Made by a program: the position numbers and the translations under genes. The notes under the pieces were generated by a model. It had not been told where the DNA came from and did no database searches. It worked only from the letters and a program-made list of their open reading frames with translations. Positions 50,572 through 59,244 of a stretch of 64,000 nucleotides of DNA are shown here, piece by piece (position 1 is the first letter of the stretch; every line of letters begins with the position of its first letter). This DNA comes from Tenacibaculum larymnensis (GTDB lineage Bacteria; Bacteroidota; Bacteroidia; Flavobacteriales; Flavobacteriaceae): positions 310,001 to 374,000 of the forward strand of contig NZ_JAIWJY010000001.1 in the NCBI RefSeq assembly GCF_028829235.1, given 5' to 3'.

Positions 50572-50910
50572 ATGGAGGTAGATTGGATTAAATGTGAAAA
50601 TAATAACTGGTGTAATTTCTCAACAGTGAACTTGAATCATGAACACTTTAATGATTTGAAAGGTGTTTATATTATTTGGTCTGGAGAAACTGTTGTAAGG
50701 CTAGGAAGTGGAAGTATAAAAGATAGGATAGCAGACCATCGTAACAATTCAGAAATAACTACTTATTCAAAATTGAAGGTTACTTGGGCAAAGATTAATG
50801 GAAATAAAATGCAAGGAGTTGAAAAATATTTGTCTGATATTTTAAATCCTAAAATAGGTGAACGATTTCCTGATAGAACACCTATCAATGTGAATTTTCC
50901 ATGGAGTTAA
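50572..50910 (+). CDS. Intact GIY-YIG-like domain protein (112 residues)
   Basis: The protein has LKGVYIIWSGETVVRLGSGSIKDRIADHR (about residues 29-57), a degenerate GIY-YIG strand pair (GVYIIW, VVRLGSG) with Arg and His in the expected places. TWAKINGNKMQGVEKYLSDILNPKIGERFPDRTPINVNFPW follows; the Glu of GVEKYL is the usual metal ligand. This matches a known small GIY-YIG family found in many bacteria. Nuclease activity is inferred. Not closely related to the two broken repeat-linked genes. Confidence 0.72.
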   Translation: MEVDWIKCENNNWCNFSTVNLNHEHFNDLKGVYIIWSGETVVRLGSGSIKDRIADHRNNSEITTYSKLKVTWAKINGNKMQGVEKYLSDILNPKIGERFPDRTPINVNFPWS

Positions 50911-50983
50911 TATATTTTTTAAAATTTTAATTTTATAGAAAAAGAGTGTTTACAGGAACTGAAAAGTTAAGAATAAAAACCAA

Positions 50984-52255
50984 ATGACAAACAAACAAGT
51001 AAATGATCTTATAGAAAAAAATGAATCTAGTGATTTTCTAAAAAAAGTAGAGGTTAATATTAATTTACAAAAAGTAAATATTTCTACTAAATTAACTGGA
51101 TTATTTGAGTTGTTTATATATGTGAGAAAGCAAAGAAATGGTTGGAATAAGATTGAAACGGAAATACCAACGAACTTAACTGTAAGTATAGATTATTTTA
51201 ACAAATTCTTAGATAATATTGAAACGCTACTTGGTAAAGAAAATGCAGAAAACAGCTGGTATAATCTTATAGAAAACCCTTTTTTGACCTCTGGAAGATA
51301 TTCTCAATTTAGCATGTCAAATATATTTACTTATGATTCATCAATAACTTCTTTCTTAATTAATGTTAATATATTTGGTAGTGAGTGTTTTAATGGTGCT
51401 TATGATTATATTTATGATAACATTAATAATAATAAAATAAAAAATAAACTTTATTATAAAGGAATTCAAAAAGCATATGAATTTGAAGATCAGGACCCTG
51501 ATAAAAAAACAAGTAGAGTAAGAAATGAACGTAGTAACTTGAGTCGTTTGAGAAATGATTTTAGACAATTATTTATAAATGCAGAAAAATCATTTTTTGA
51601 GAAGATTGAAAATCAAGAGAATCAATTTGAAAAACAAAAAAAGGAAATTTTAAAATGGTTTGAAAAATCCCAAATAAAAGAAGATGAGCGTTTTAATAAA
51701 AGTATAGATAATTTTAAAAATCAACAATTAAAAAACCTTGATAAGATTGGAGAGCTAGAAAGTTTATACTCTAATAAGTTAATGTTATCCAAACCTGCTG
51801 AGTATTGGGATGAAAGAGCACAAAAGTTAAAAAAGGAGGCAAGTTTATGGATTAAAAGCTTAAGTCTTTCAATAATATTAGCATTAACAATATTATTACT
51901 AATAATATTTAAAATATCAGATAATACCATTATTGAATTATTTTCTAATGTAGGGAGCGGTATAAAGTGGTCAATTGTCTTTATTTCAATAATTTCACTT
52001 TTAGCTTTTGGAATCAAAATTTTTTCAAAGCTTACTTTTAGTTCATATCACTTAGCTAGAGATGCAGAAGAAAGAAAACAATTAGTTTATGTATATTTAT
52101 CATTATTAAATGAAAATGCTATTTCTGAAAATGAGAGGATAATAATTTTACAATCTTTGTTTAGTAGATCAGAAACAGGTCTTTTAAAGGATGATTCATC
52201 TCCAACAATGCCATCAACAAGTCTGCTAGAGAAAGTAATTTCAAAAAGCAACTAG
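50984..52255 (+). CDS. DUF6161-like membrane protein with coiled coil
   Basis: The 423-residue protein has a soluble N-terminal domain (about 1-180), a long coiled coil (about 190-270), two membrane helices (about 290-312 and 324-346) and a conserved C-terminal stretch: SSYHLARDAEERKQLVYVYLSLLNENA and LQSLFSRSETGLLKDDSSPTMPS. The last motif is what I recall as diagnostic of DUF6161. Function unknown. It ends the cargo segment before mfd and differs in position from anything in the core genome around it. Confidence 0.7.
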   Translation: MTNKQVNDLIEKNESSDFLKKVEVNINLQKVNISTKLTGLFELFIYVRKQRNGWNKIETEIPTNLTVSIDYFNKFLDNIETLLGKENAENSWYNLIENPFLTSGRYSQFSMSNIFTYDSSITSFLINVNIFGSECFNGAYDYIYDNINNNKIKNKLYYKGIQKAYEFEDQDPDKKTSRVRNERSNLSRLRNDFRQLFINAEKSFFEKIENQENQFEKQKKEILKWFEKSQIKEDERFNKSIDNFKNQQLKNLDKIGELESLYSNKLMLSKPAEYWDERAQKLKKEASLWIKSLSLSIILALTILLLIIFKISDNTIIELFSNVGSGIKWSIVFISIISLLAFGIKIFSKLTFSSYHLARDAEERKQLVYVYLSLLNENAISENERIIILQSLFSRSETGLLKDDSSPTMPSTSLLEKVISKSN

Positions 52256-52315
52256 CATTTAATAGTAAATTTTCAAGTACAGTTTTTTTAGAATAAAAAC
52301 AAAAAATAATCCTCG

Positions 52316-52323
52316 TACATTTG
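52316..52323 (+). promoter_or_regulatory. -7 promoter element of mfd
   Basis: TACATTTG, perfect TAnnTTTG, 17 bp upstream of the mfd start; -33 region is T-rich (TTTTTTTAG). Confidence 0.55.
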
Positions 52324-52340
52324 CGTAAAATTTTTGTACG

Positions 52341-55300
52341 TTGAGCAAGCAAGCAATTGTAAACCAATACCAACAATCTGATAATGTAAAACAGATTGTA
52401 AATCAGCTTCAACAAGAACAACACTATTTTCAAATTACGAATTTGGTCGGTTCTTCGTTGTCTTTTGTCATTTCTGAAACTTTTAAACAAGCCGATAAAC
52501 CTTACTTGTTAATTTGTAACGACAAGGAGGAAGCCGCTTACTATCTAAACGATTTAGAGCAGTTATTGGGCGATAAAAACGTGTTATTTTATCCGGGTTC
52601 GTATCGTAGACCCTATCAGATAGAAGAAACCGACAACGCTAATGTACTGCTGCGTTCAGAGGTGTTAAACCGTATCAATTCTCGTAAAAAACCTGCGATT
52701 ATTGTTACCTACCCCACTGCGCTATTCGAAAAAGTAGTTACCAAAAAAGAACTGGCAAAAAACACGCTAAAAGTAGCCGTGGGTGAGCAAGTATCGCTCG
52801 ATTTTGTCAATGAAGTACTGTTCGAATATCATTTTAAACGCGTTGATTTTGTAACCGAACCAGGAGAATTTTCGGTACGTGGTGGAATTATCGATGTGTT
52901 TTCGTTTTCTCACGACGAGCCTTATCGTATAGAGTTTTTTGGTGATGAGGTAGACAGTATCCGAACCTTTGATGTAGAAACCCAACTTTCTAAAGAAAAA
53001 CTGAAGAAAGTAAGCATAATGCCCAATGTAGAAAACAAAGCGTTGGAAGAAAGTAGAGAAAGCTTTTTAAAATATATTTGGTCTAAAACCGCTGTTTTTG
53101 TTAAAAATGTAGATTTGTTAAGCGATTCGTTAGACAAATTCTACCGAAAAGCAGAATTGTCGTTCAACGAACTATCTACAGAAATCAAGCACGCAAAACC
53201 CGAAGAATTGTTTTGCAACGGTGAGCTGATTCGTAATCAGTTGCAAGAATTTACCATGGTAGACATTGGTAAAACGGGTCATTCCGAACGAAGAGAGGAA
53301 TCTCATGAAGGTGTCCCAAGCATTAACTTCGACACCCATCCACAGCCCTCTTTCAACAAAAAATTCGACCTGTTAATTCAGAATTTTAATGAATTTTCAG
53401 CCAAAGGATTTACTAATTATATTTTCTGTTCTAACGACAAGCAAGCACAGCGTTTCCACGATATTTTTGACGATGGTGAACAAGAAGTTTCCTATGAAAC
53501 CATTGTGTTTCCGTTATATCAAGGATTTGTAGATTTAGACAATAAAATTGTTTGTTATACGGATCATCAAATCTTTGAACGTTATTACAAATTCCGATTG
53601 AAGAATGGATACGCGAAAAAGCAATCCATCACCCTACAAGAATTGACTAAATTAGACGTAGGTGATTATGTAACCCACATCGACCACGGTATTGGAAAGT
53701 TTGGCGGACTGCAAAAAATTGATGTAGAAGGCAAAAAACAAGAAGCCATCAAGCTAATTTATGGCGACCGCGATATTTTATACGTGAGCATTCACTCGCT
53801 ACACAAAATATCCAAATTCAACGGAAAAGACGGAAAACCGCCTAAAGTATATAAACTAGGGTCGAATGCTTGGAAAAAAGTCAAGCAGAAAACCAAAGCC
53901 CGCGTAAAACATATTGCATTCAACTTAATTCAGTTATACGCAAAACGAAAACTGCAAAAAGGATTTGCTTTCGGACCAGATACACACATGCAGCACGAGT
54001 TGGAAGCAAGTTTCTTATACGAAGATACACCCGATCAGTTCTCTTCTACCCAAGAAGTAAAAGCTGATATGGAAAAAGAACAACCCATGGATCGTTTGGT
54101 TTGTGGTGATGTTGGTTTTGGAAAAACAGAAATTGCCATCAGAGCCGCTTTTAAAGCCGTAGATAACGGAAAACAAGTTGCAGTTTTAGTACCAACCACG
54201 GTTTTAGCGTTTCAGCACTTTAAAACCTTTTCTAAGCGATTAAAAGACTTTCCGGTTACCATTGATTACCTAAACCGTTTTAGAACCACAAAACAGCGCA
54301 AAGGTGTGTTAGAAGGGGTTACCGATGGAAGTGTAGATATAGTGATAGGAACACATCAATTAACCAATAAAGCAGTTCAGTTTAAAGATTTAGGATTGTT
54401 GATTATTGATGAGGAACAAAAATTTGGAGTAGCAGCGAAAGACAAGTTAAAAACAATTAAAGAAAATGTAGATACGCTAACCTTAACGGCAACCCCAATT
54501 CCACGTACCTTACAATTCAGTTTAATGGCGGCGCGAGATTTATCGGTGATTAAAACGCCACCACCTAACCGTCACCCCATAGAAACCAATGTAATTCGCT
54601 TTAGTGAAGAAACCATTCGTGATGCGATTTCGTACGAGATTTCTCGTGGTGGACAGGTGTTTTTTATCCACAATCGTATTGAAAACATCAAAGAAGTAGC
54701 AGGATTGTTACAACGCTTACTTCCGAATGCAAAAATTGGCATTGGGCACGGACAAATGGAAGGAAAAAAGTTAGAAGAACTCATGCTTGGCTTTATGAAC
54801 AATGAGTTTGATGTACTAGTTTCTACTACGATTATTGAAAGTGGATTGGACGTACCAAATGCCAACACGATTTTTATTAATAATGCAAATAACTTCGGAT
54901 TGTCTGACTTGCACCAAATGCGTGGTCGTGTAGGACGTTCGAACAAAAAAGCCTTCTGTTATTTTATTACGCCACCGTATCATCACATGACCGATGATGC
55001 ACGTAAACGAATTCAGGCATTAGAACTGTTTTCTGATTTAGGAAGCGGATTGAATATTGCCATGAAAGACTTGGAAATTCGTGGTGCTGGAGATTTGTTA
55101 GGAGGCGAACAAAGTGGATTCATAAACGATATTGGGTTTGATACGTATCAGAAAATCTTACAAGAAGCCATTGAAGAACTGAAGGAAAATGAGTTTAAAG
55201 ACTTATATCCTACGGATGAAAATGCACCGAAAGAGTATGTAAAAGAGGTGCAAATTGATACCGATTTTGAAATTCTATTCCCAGATGATTATGTGAACTC

Positions 55301-55697
55301 AGTAACCGAACGTTTGAGTTTGTACAACAAATTAGGAACCTTAACCACGGAAGAAGAATTGCAAACATTTGAGACAGAAATTATCGACCGTTTTGGAGAA
55401 TATCCAACACAAGTAGCCGATTTATTAGACAGTGTTCGTATTAAATGGTTAGCGAAAGAATTAGGTTTAGAAAAGGTGATTTTAAAGCAAAAACGCATGT
55501 TAGGATATTTTGTATCCGATCAGCAAAGTGCTTTTTACCAAACCGAAGCGTTTACCAAAATGTTGAGATATGTACAGCAAAATCCAAAGAGTTGTGTAAT
55601 GAAAGAAAAGAAAACCAAAAACGGATTGCGTTTACTCATCACCTTTATAAAAATTGATACTGTTCACAAAGCGTTAGAGACGTTACAGAAAGTATAA
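52341..55697 (+). CDS. mfd: Transcription-repair coupling factor
   Basis: The 1118-residue protein begins at a TTG (SKQAIVNQYQQS matches the family start; no ATG nearby). It has the UvrB-like domain 1 (DKEEAAYYLNDLEQLLGDKN), the RNA-polymerase-interacting CarD-like domain (VGDYVTHIDHGIGKFGG, about 443-459), helicase motifs VCGDVGFGKTEIAIRAAF (about 586-603) and IIDEEQKFGV (about 685-694), SLDVPNANTIF and the TRCF C-terminal domain. It displaces stalled RNA polymerase and recruits UvrA. Residues about 312-325 (TGHSERREESHEG) are encoded by an inserted repeat unit and are absent from homologues as I remember them. Confidence 0.95.
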   Translation: MSKQAIVNQYQQSDNVKQIVNQLQQEQHYFQITNLVGSSLSFVISETFKQADKPYLLICNDKEEAAYYLNDLEQLLGDKNVLFYPGSYRRPYQIEETDNANVLLRSEVLNRINSRKKPAIIVTYPTALFEKVVTKKELAKNTLKVAVGEQVSLDFVNEVLFEYHFKRVDFVTEPGEFSVRGGIIDVFSFSHDEPYRIEFFGDEVDSIRTFDVETQLSKEKLKKVSIMPNVENKALEESRESFLKYIWSKTAVFVKNVDLLSDSLDKFYRKAELSFNELSTEIKHAKPEELFCNGELIRNQLQEFTMVDIGKTGHSERREESHEGVPSINFDTHPQPSFNKKFDLLIQNFNEFSAKGFTNYIFCSNDKQAQRFHDIFDDGEQEVSYETIVFPLYQGFVDLDNKIVCYTDHQIFERYYKFRLKNGYAKKQSITLQELTKLDVGDYVTHIDHGIGKFGGLQKIDVEGKKQEAIKLIYGDRDILYVSIHSLHKISKFNGKDGKPPKVYKLGSNAWKKVKQKTKARVKHIAFNLIQLYAKRKLQKGFAFGPDTHMQHELEASFLYEDTPDQFSSTQEVKADMEKEQPMDRLVCGDVGFGKTEIAIRAAFKAVDNGKQVAVLVPTTVLAFQHFKTFSKRLKDFPVTIDYLNRFRTTKQRKGVLEGVTDGSVDIVIGTHQLTNKAVQFKDLGLLIIDEEQKFGVAAKDKLKTIKENVDTLTLTATPIPRTLQFSLMAARDLSVIKTPPPNRHPIETNVIRFSEETIRDAISYEISRGGQVFFIHNRIENIKEVAGLLQRLLPNAKIGIGHGQMEGKKLEELMLGFMNNEFDVLVSTTIIESGLDVPNANTIFINNANNFGLSDLHQMRGRVGRSNKKAFCYFITPPYHHMTDDARKRIQALELFSDLGSGLNIAMKDLEIRGAGDLLGGEQSGFINDIGFDTYQKILQEAIEELKENEFKDLYPTDENAPKEYVKEVQIDTDFEILFPDDYVNSVTERLSLYNKLGTLTTEEELQTFETEIIDRFGEYPTQVADLLDSVRIKWLAKELGLEKVILKQKRMLGYFVSDQQSAFYQTEAFTKMLRYVQQNPKSCVMKEKKTKNGLRLLITFIKIDTVHKALETLQKV
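53278..53303 (+). repeat. Repeat arm inserted in frame in mfd
   Basis: A 26-bp arm starting GTCATTCCGAACGAAGAGAG and ending GGAATCT, the same family as the type i/ii arms outside. It keeps the frame and adds about 13 residues. Confidence 0.75.
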
Positions 55698-55700
55698 AAC

Positions 55701-55785
55701 GTCATTGCGAGCGAGGAACGAGTGAAGCAATCTGTTTATTGAAAAACTTACGATTTAGAGATTGCTTCACTTCGTTCGCAATGAC
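55701..55785 (+). repeat. Interspersed palindromic repeat unit, type ii (complete)
   Basis: Left arm GTCATTGCGAGCGAGGAACG ... GCAATCT and right arm AGATTGCTTCACTTCGTTCG ... ATGACG are almost perfect inverse complements around a 20-bp centre. It begins 4 bp after the mfd stop and could also end mfd transcription. Confidence 0.8.
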
Positions 55786-55796
55786 GGAAAAAAGTT

Positions 55797-55889
55797 TCAT
55801 TGCGAGGAGGATATGACTAAGTAATCTGTCTGTTGGGAACTTCATGACTAAAAGATTGCTACTCCCTATATTTCGGGGTCGTAATGACG
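55797..55889 (+). repeat. Degenerate type ii repeat unit
   Basis: TCATTGCGAGGAGGATATGA ... GTAATCTG on the left and AGATTGCTACTCC ... CGTAATGACG on the right; decayed copy of the unit before it. Confidence 0.65.
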
Positions 55890-55900
55890 ATACAAAGAAA

Positions 55901-56025
55901 CTGTCAGTTCGAGTGGTTTTCACGATTGAAATGAGTGAAAATTGTATCGAGAACTAGTCTATCATCTCGATACAAATTTCTTTCCTATATCGAAAAAGAA
56001 ATTCACTCGATGTGACAATTAAATT
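55901..56025 (+). repeat. 125-bp direct repeat, left copy (type iii)
   Basis: Begins CTGTCAGTTCGAGTGGTTTT and contains CATCTCGATAC and TCACTCGATGTGACA. A copy with only a few differences lies at 56418-56543, on the other side of the broken GIY-YIG gene. Confidence 0.85.
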
Positions 56026-56118
56026 CACAACCAAAATATGGGTATGCTCACTTAGCAATGACGGAATAAAGAATTATCATTTTTGTAAAAAGTAACTAAT
56101 TTGTTGATAAGTTTTAAA

Positions 56119-56414
56119 GTGAAAATATATTTTGTTTACATATTACAATGTTCAGATAAAAGTTATTATACAGGAGTAACTTCCAACCTTTCTCAACGAA
56201 TATTTCAACACCAAAACGGAACTTTTAAAGATAGTGTTATACTTCAAAAAGAAGACCTGTAAAATTAGTTTTTTATTGTGAGTTTACTAACGTAGAAATG
56301 GCCATTGAAAAAGAAAAACAAATTAAAAAATGGTCTAGAGCAAAAAAGGAAGCTCTCATAAATAATGAGTTTGAAAAACTACCGAACTTAGCAAAGAAGA
56401 AGTTTAATAATTAA
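56119..56414 (+). pseudogene. Second GIY-YIG nuclease gene, frameshifted
   Basis: From GTG at 56119 the frame reads VKIYFVYILQCSDKSYYTGVTSNLSQRIFQHQNGTFKDS, the GIY-YIG motif, then hits TAA at 56260-56262. A one-base shift just after KDS (near 56240) restores a frame that reads SKRRPVKLVFYCEFTNVEMA, then IEKEKQIKKWSRAKKEALIN, and ends at TAA 56412-56414, the normal C-terminal half. It is related to the broken gene at 49281 by family and lies between 125-bp direct repeats. Confidence 0.82.
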
Positions 56415-56417
56415 GCT

Positions 56418-56543
56418 CTGTCAGTTCGAGTGGTTTTCACGATTGAAATGAGTGAAAATTGTATCGAGAACTAGTCTATCATCTCGATATAAATTTCTTT
56501 CCTCTATCGAAAAAGAAATTCACTCGATGTGACAATTAAACTC
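56418..56543 (+). repeat. 125-bp direct repeat, right copy (type iii)
   Basis: Near-identical copy of 55901-56025, starting 4 bp after the stop of the broken nuclease gene. Confidence 0.85.
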
Positions 56544-56619
56544 ATGACCAAAGATTGTCACGCACTAGCTTGTCTTGAGTGACAGTCGAAAGGCTCGCAA
56601 TGACGAGAATAAACAAAAC

Positions 56620-56699
56620 GTCATTTCGAGCGGTAGCGAGAAACCTTAAGATTAAGAATTACTCCTTTAAAAGAGATTTCTCCCTCTGGTCGAAATGAC
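56620..56699 (+). repeat. Interspersed palindromic repeat unit, type i
   Basis: Left arm GTCATTTCGAGCGGTAGCGA, right arm ending CTGGTCGAAATGACA, with a shortened centre. It ends 14 bp before the EamA gene. Confidence 0.75.
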
Positions 56700-56713
56700 A
56701 TACTTTTACATCC

Positions 56714-57574
56714 ATGCAAACCAATCACGCAAAAAATCTATCAGGAATTATTTTAGCTACGTTATTTATCAGTACTTCAGGAGTACTAGGTAAATATATT
56801 GCAATGCCTTCAGAAGTTATTGTGTGGTTTCGCTCGGTGTTTGCTATGGTAATTTTATACGTGTTTTGTCGATTTAAAAAGATTGATTTAACCATACAAT
56901 CAAGAAGACATTTGTTTCCGTTTTTAATGGGCGGAATTTTTATGGGAGCACATTGGATTACGTATTTCTACGCGTTAAAACTATCTAATGTAGCCATTGG
57001 AATGTTGTCGTTGTACACTTTTCCGGTAATGATTGCTTTTTTAGAACCGCTATTTTTAAAGATAAAATTCAACCCAATTCACATTGTATTAGGTCTAATG
57101 GTTTTACTAGGACTGTATATTCTAGCTCCTGAGTTTGATATTAAAAACACTCAAGTTCAAGGAGTATTGTTTGGCTTACTCTCTGCCCTATCGTATTCTA
57201 TAAGAATTTTAATATTAAAGCAATACGTAATACAATACAACGGAGTAATGTTGATGTTTTACCAAACCGTAATCATTACAGTTTTATTAGTTCCAGTTCT
57301 ATTTTTTATGGATGTTTCAGGATTTCAGGAACAACTCCCCTATTTGTTATTATTAGCGTTGTTAACTACCGCTATCGGGCATAGTTTGATGGTATATTCC
57401 TTACAGTTTTTCACCGCGTCAACTGCAAGCATAATAAGTAGCATTCAGCCTGTTTTCGGAATTTTGTTAGCATTTATTTTCTTAAACGAAGTTCCCACGT
57501 GGAACACGTTTATTGGTGGAAGCCTGATTTTAACAACGGTAATTATTGAAAGTATTCGAAGTAGAAAAGGCTAG
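56714..57574 (+). CDS. EamA/DMT-family transporter
   Basis: The 286-residue integral membrane protein has ten predicted helices in two EamA halves: ISGIILATLFISTSGVLGKYIAMPSEVIVWFRSVFAMVIL at the start and LLTTAIGHSLMVYSLQFFTASTASIISSIQPVFGILLAFIFLNEVPTWNTFIGGSLILTTVI at the end, typical of drug/metabolite exporters. Substrate unknown. Its start sits just behind a repeat unit; its stop overlaps the convergent gene by 4 bp. A parS-like word with one extra base (57491-57505) lies near the end. Confidence 0.88.
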   Translation: MQTNHAKNLSGIILATLFISTSGVLGKYIAMPSEVIVWFRSVFAMVILYVFCRFKKIDLTIQSRRHLFPFLMGGIFMGAHWITYFYALKLSNVAIGMLSLYTFPVMIAFLEPLFLKIKFNPIHIVLGLMVLLGLYILAPEFDIKNTQVQGVLFGLLSALSYSIRILILKQYVIQYNGVMLMFYQTVIITVLLVPVLFFMDVSGFQEQLPYLLLLALLTTAIGHSLMVYSLQFFTASTASIISSIQPVFGILLAFIFLNEVPTWNTFIGGSLILTTVIIESIRSRKG

Positions 57575-58656
57575 TGTATTCTTTGCTGCTGCTGAATAAT
57601 GGTTTTCATACTCACATCTTCATAATTTCTACGAACAAAAGTTAGTGCGCTATCTAAAACCTCTCCCATACCGTCACTATCTCTAAAATTAATATCACCA
57701 GTAAACTCAAAAATTTCAGATTTTAATTGTTCGATATTTTTAGGAGTAGAAATATTATCTGATTTCATAGCAGCAAGCAAGCGGTTTAATCGAGAACGAG
57801 ATCCTAAAATTCTTTTAGCAACAATTGATCGTTCTTCTATTTGATATTGCTCAATAGATTCTGAAGTAAGCTTGTCTCCTACCAATTGAACTAGCTTTAA
57901 ATTTTCTTTAAAAAACTGTGGATAATACACTTTAAACTTCCCTTCATAACACTGCTGGTCAAAATCTATCGGACGAATTTTATATACCACATTTTCAAAA
58001 TCGTGTGTAGGCACTACAACATAGTTGTACGAACGCATATCACCCAACAAACGAATCATACAACGTTCGTTAAACTTTACAAATTCTTTAGCTAGTTGTG
58101 CTTTTTCAATATCTAAACAATCCTCTAAATAATCATTGATAAAAACATCACCTGGAATTCCTGATATGTGCTCTTCTATGAGTGTATCTTCATATACCAA
58201 AAAGTTTAAGTTATAAGGTGATAAAATATCCTCTAGCTCTAGTCCGTAAATACGAGAAGCATCGGTTCTTTTTACGTAAAAATAAGTGTAGTTATCATTT
58301 AAAATATTTCGAATTTTTATACGAAAAGGTTTTGAGTTACCAAACGTACAAAAGTCGATAGCATCAACATTTAAGTGTTTAATACTGGCATCAGAACCAT
58401 TAGAGTGTAAGATGTTGTATACTTTTTTTAGGTATAAATCAATTTCTGCTCGCTCAAACTCATTGTAAAAAACACGTATCCACAACGTATCATTATCGTG
58501 CTTATCATACACAGCAACTGCCCCTTGAAAACGTAACAAGTCATCATAAAAAATAGGAATTTTTATAGTTCTGTTATGCCTTTTCAAGTAGTTTCCTAGT
58601 TTTTTATTAACTGGAAAAGCAGGTTTTTTTTGTGATATGAGTTTATATTCTGACAT
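57571..58656 (-). CDS. Conserved hypothetical protein with kinase-like motifs
   Basis: The 361-residue soluble protein contains YFYVKRTDASRIYGLELEDIL (a possible ATP-binding Lys near residue 129), then FNERCMIRLLGDMRSYNYVVV (Asp...Asn pattern of a kinase-like catalytic loop, about 197-217) and YKIRPIDFDQQCYEG (DFD as metal-binding DFG equivalent, about 230-244). I do not recognise the family by name; a kinase-like fold is inferred from spacing only. It stands alone. Confidence 0.6.
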   Translation of the reverse strand: MSEYKLISQKKPAFPVNKKLGNYLKRHNRTIKIPIFYDDLLRFQGAVAVYDKHDNDTLWIRVFYNEFERAEIDLYLKKVYNILHSNGSDASIKHLNVDAIDFCTFGNSKPFRIKIRNILNDNYTYFYVKRTDASRIYGLELEDILSPYNLNFLVYEDTLIEEHISGIPGDVFINDYLEDCLDIEKAQLAKEFVKFNERCMIRLLGDMRSYNYVVVPTHDFENVVYKIRPIDFDQQCYEGKFKVYYPQFFKENLKLVQLVGDKLTSESIEQYQIEERSIVAKRILGSRSRLNRLLAAMKSDNISTPKNIEQLKSEIFEFTGDINFRDSDGMGEVLDSALTFVRRNYEDVSMKTIIQQQQRIH

Positions 58657-58719
58657 GCATGGAAGATAATTTTCTCAAAAATAATTAATTTTAAAAGAAT
58701 TAATGTTGATAATACTTTA

Positions 58720-58760
58720 AAAGAAAGCAGCTACATTTAATTTATATAGCTGCTTTTTAA
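58720..58760 (-). terminator. Terminator after the small secreted protein gene
   Basis: AAAGCAGCTA (58724-58733) pairs with TAGCTGCTTT (58747-58756), followed by T-rich sequence on the other side. Confidence 0.65.
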
Positions 58761-58779
58761 TATGATTATTTTTATCAAA

Positions 58780-59127
58780 TTATAACTTTCTCATTAAATA
58801 TTTGATTAAATCACGAGTTGATCCTGCATAATTGTGATATTTACCGTCATTAATGAAACCTATTTGTTCACCCGGTCCTGAAATACTTGATGGTGGATTA
58901 GTTGAAGAACCGGAAGAACCAGAAAAAGATTCTTTAGCAACTCTATACGCAGTGTCATAGTAACCAAATGGTACTATATCTAAAGACATAGAATAATCAT
59001 TCATTAATCTAACTCCAGATTTTGCGTCTTGTACAGCTTTAGTAATTACTTCTTCTTTTGATTGACTGTTAACTGATATTGCAATAAACATCAGTAATGT
59101 AGTAATAGTTAAAATTTTTTTTCTCAT
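58780..59127 (-). CDS. Small secreted protein, Ser/Gly-rich (115 residues)
   Basis: Signal peptide MRKKILTITTLLMFIAISVNSQ, then an alpha-helical part (KEEVITKAVQDAKSGVRLMND), a FSGSSGSSTNPPSS linker (about 68-81) and a short C-terminal domain (NDGKYHNYAGSTRDLIKYLMRKL). Not recognised. Single gene. Confidence 0.55.
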   Translation of the reverse strand: MRKKILTITTLLMFIAISVNSQSKEEVITKAVQDAKSGVRLMNDYSMSLDIVPFGYYDTAYRVAKESFSGSSGSSTNPPSSISGPGEQIGFINDGKYHNYAGSTRDLIKYLMRKL

Positions 59128-59244
59128 TTTTAATTAAATTACAATTTTTTGCCTACTCTTTTTTCCATTTTCGACTGCCTGGTTTTTTGCAACAAAACTA
59201 AATGCTTATTTCAAGAAAAATATATAGTGTAATTACTTTAACTA

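Noticed and set aside
47399..56699. Insertion sequence or transposon
   Set aside because: No transposase-like reading frame and no terminal inverted repeat around a single element was found. The zone is repeats plus nuclease relics.
57491..57505. GTTCCCACGTGGAAC as a further parS site
   Set aside because: It has one extra base in the left half, which breaks the palindrome spacing, and it lies 20 kb from the others inside a transporter gene.
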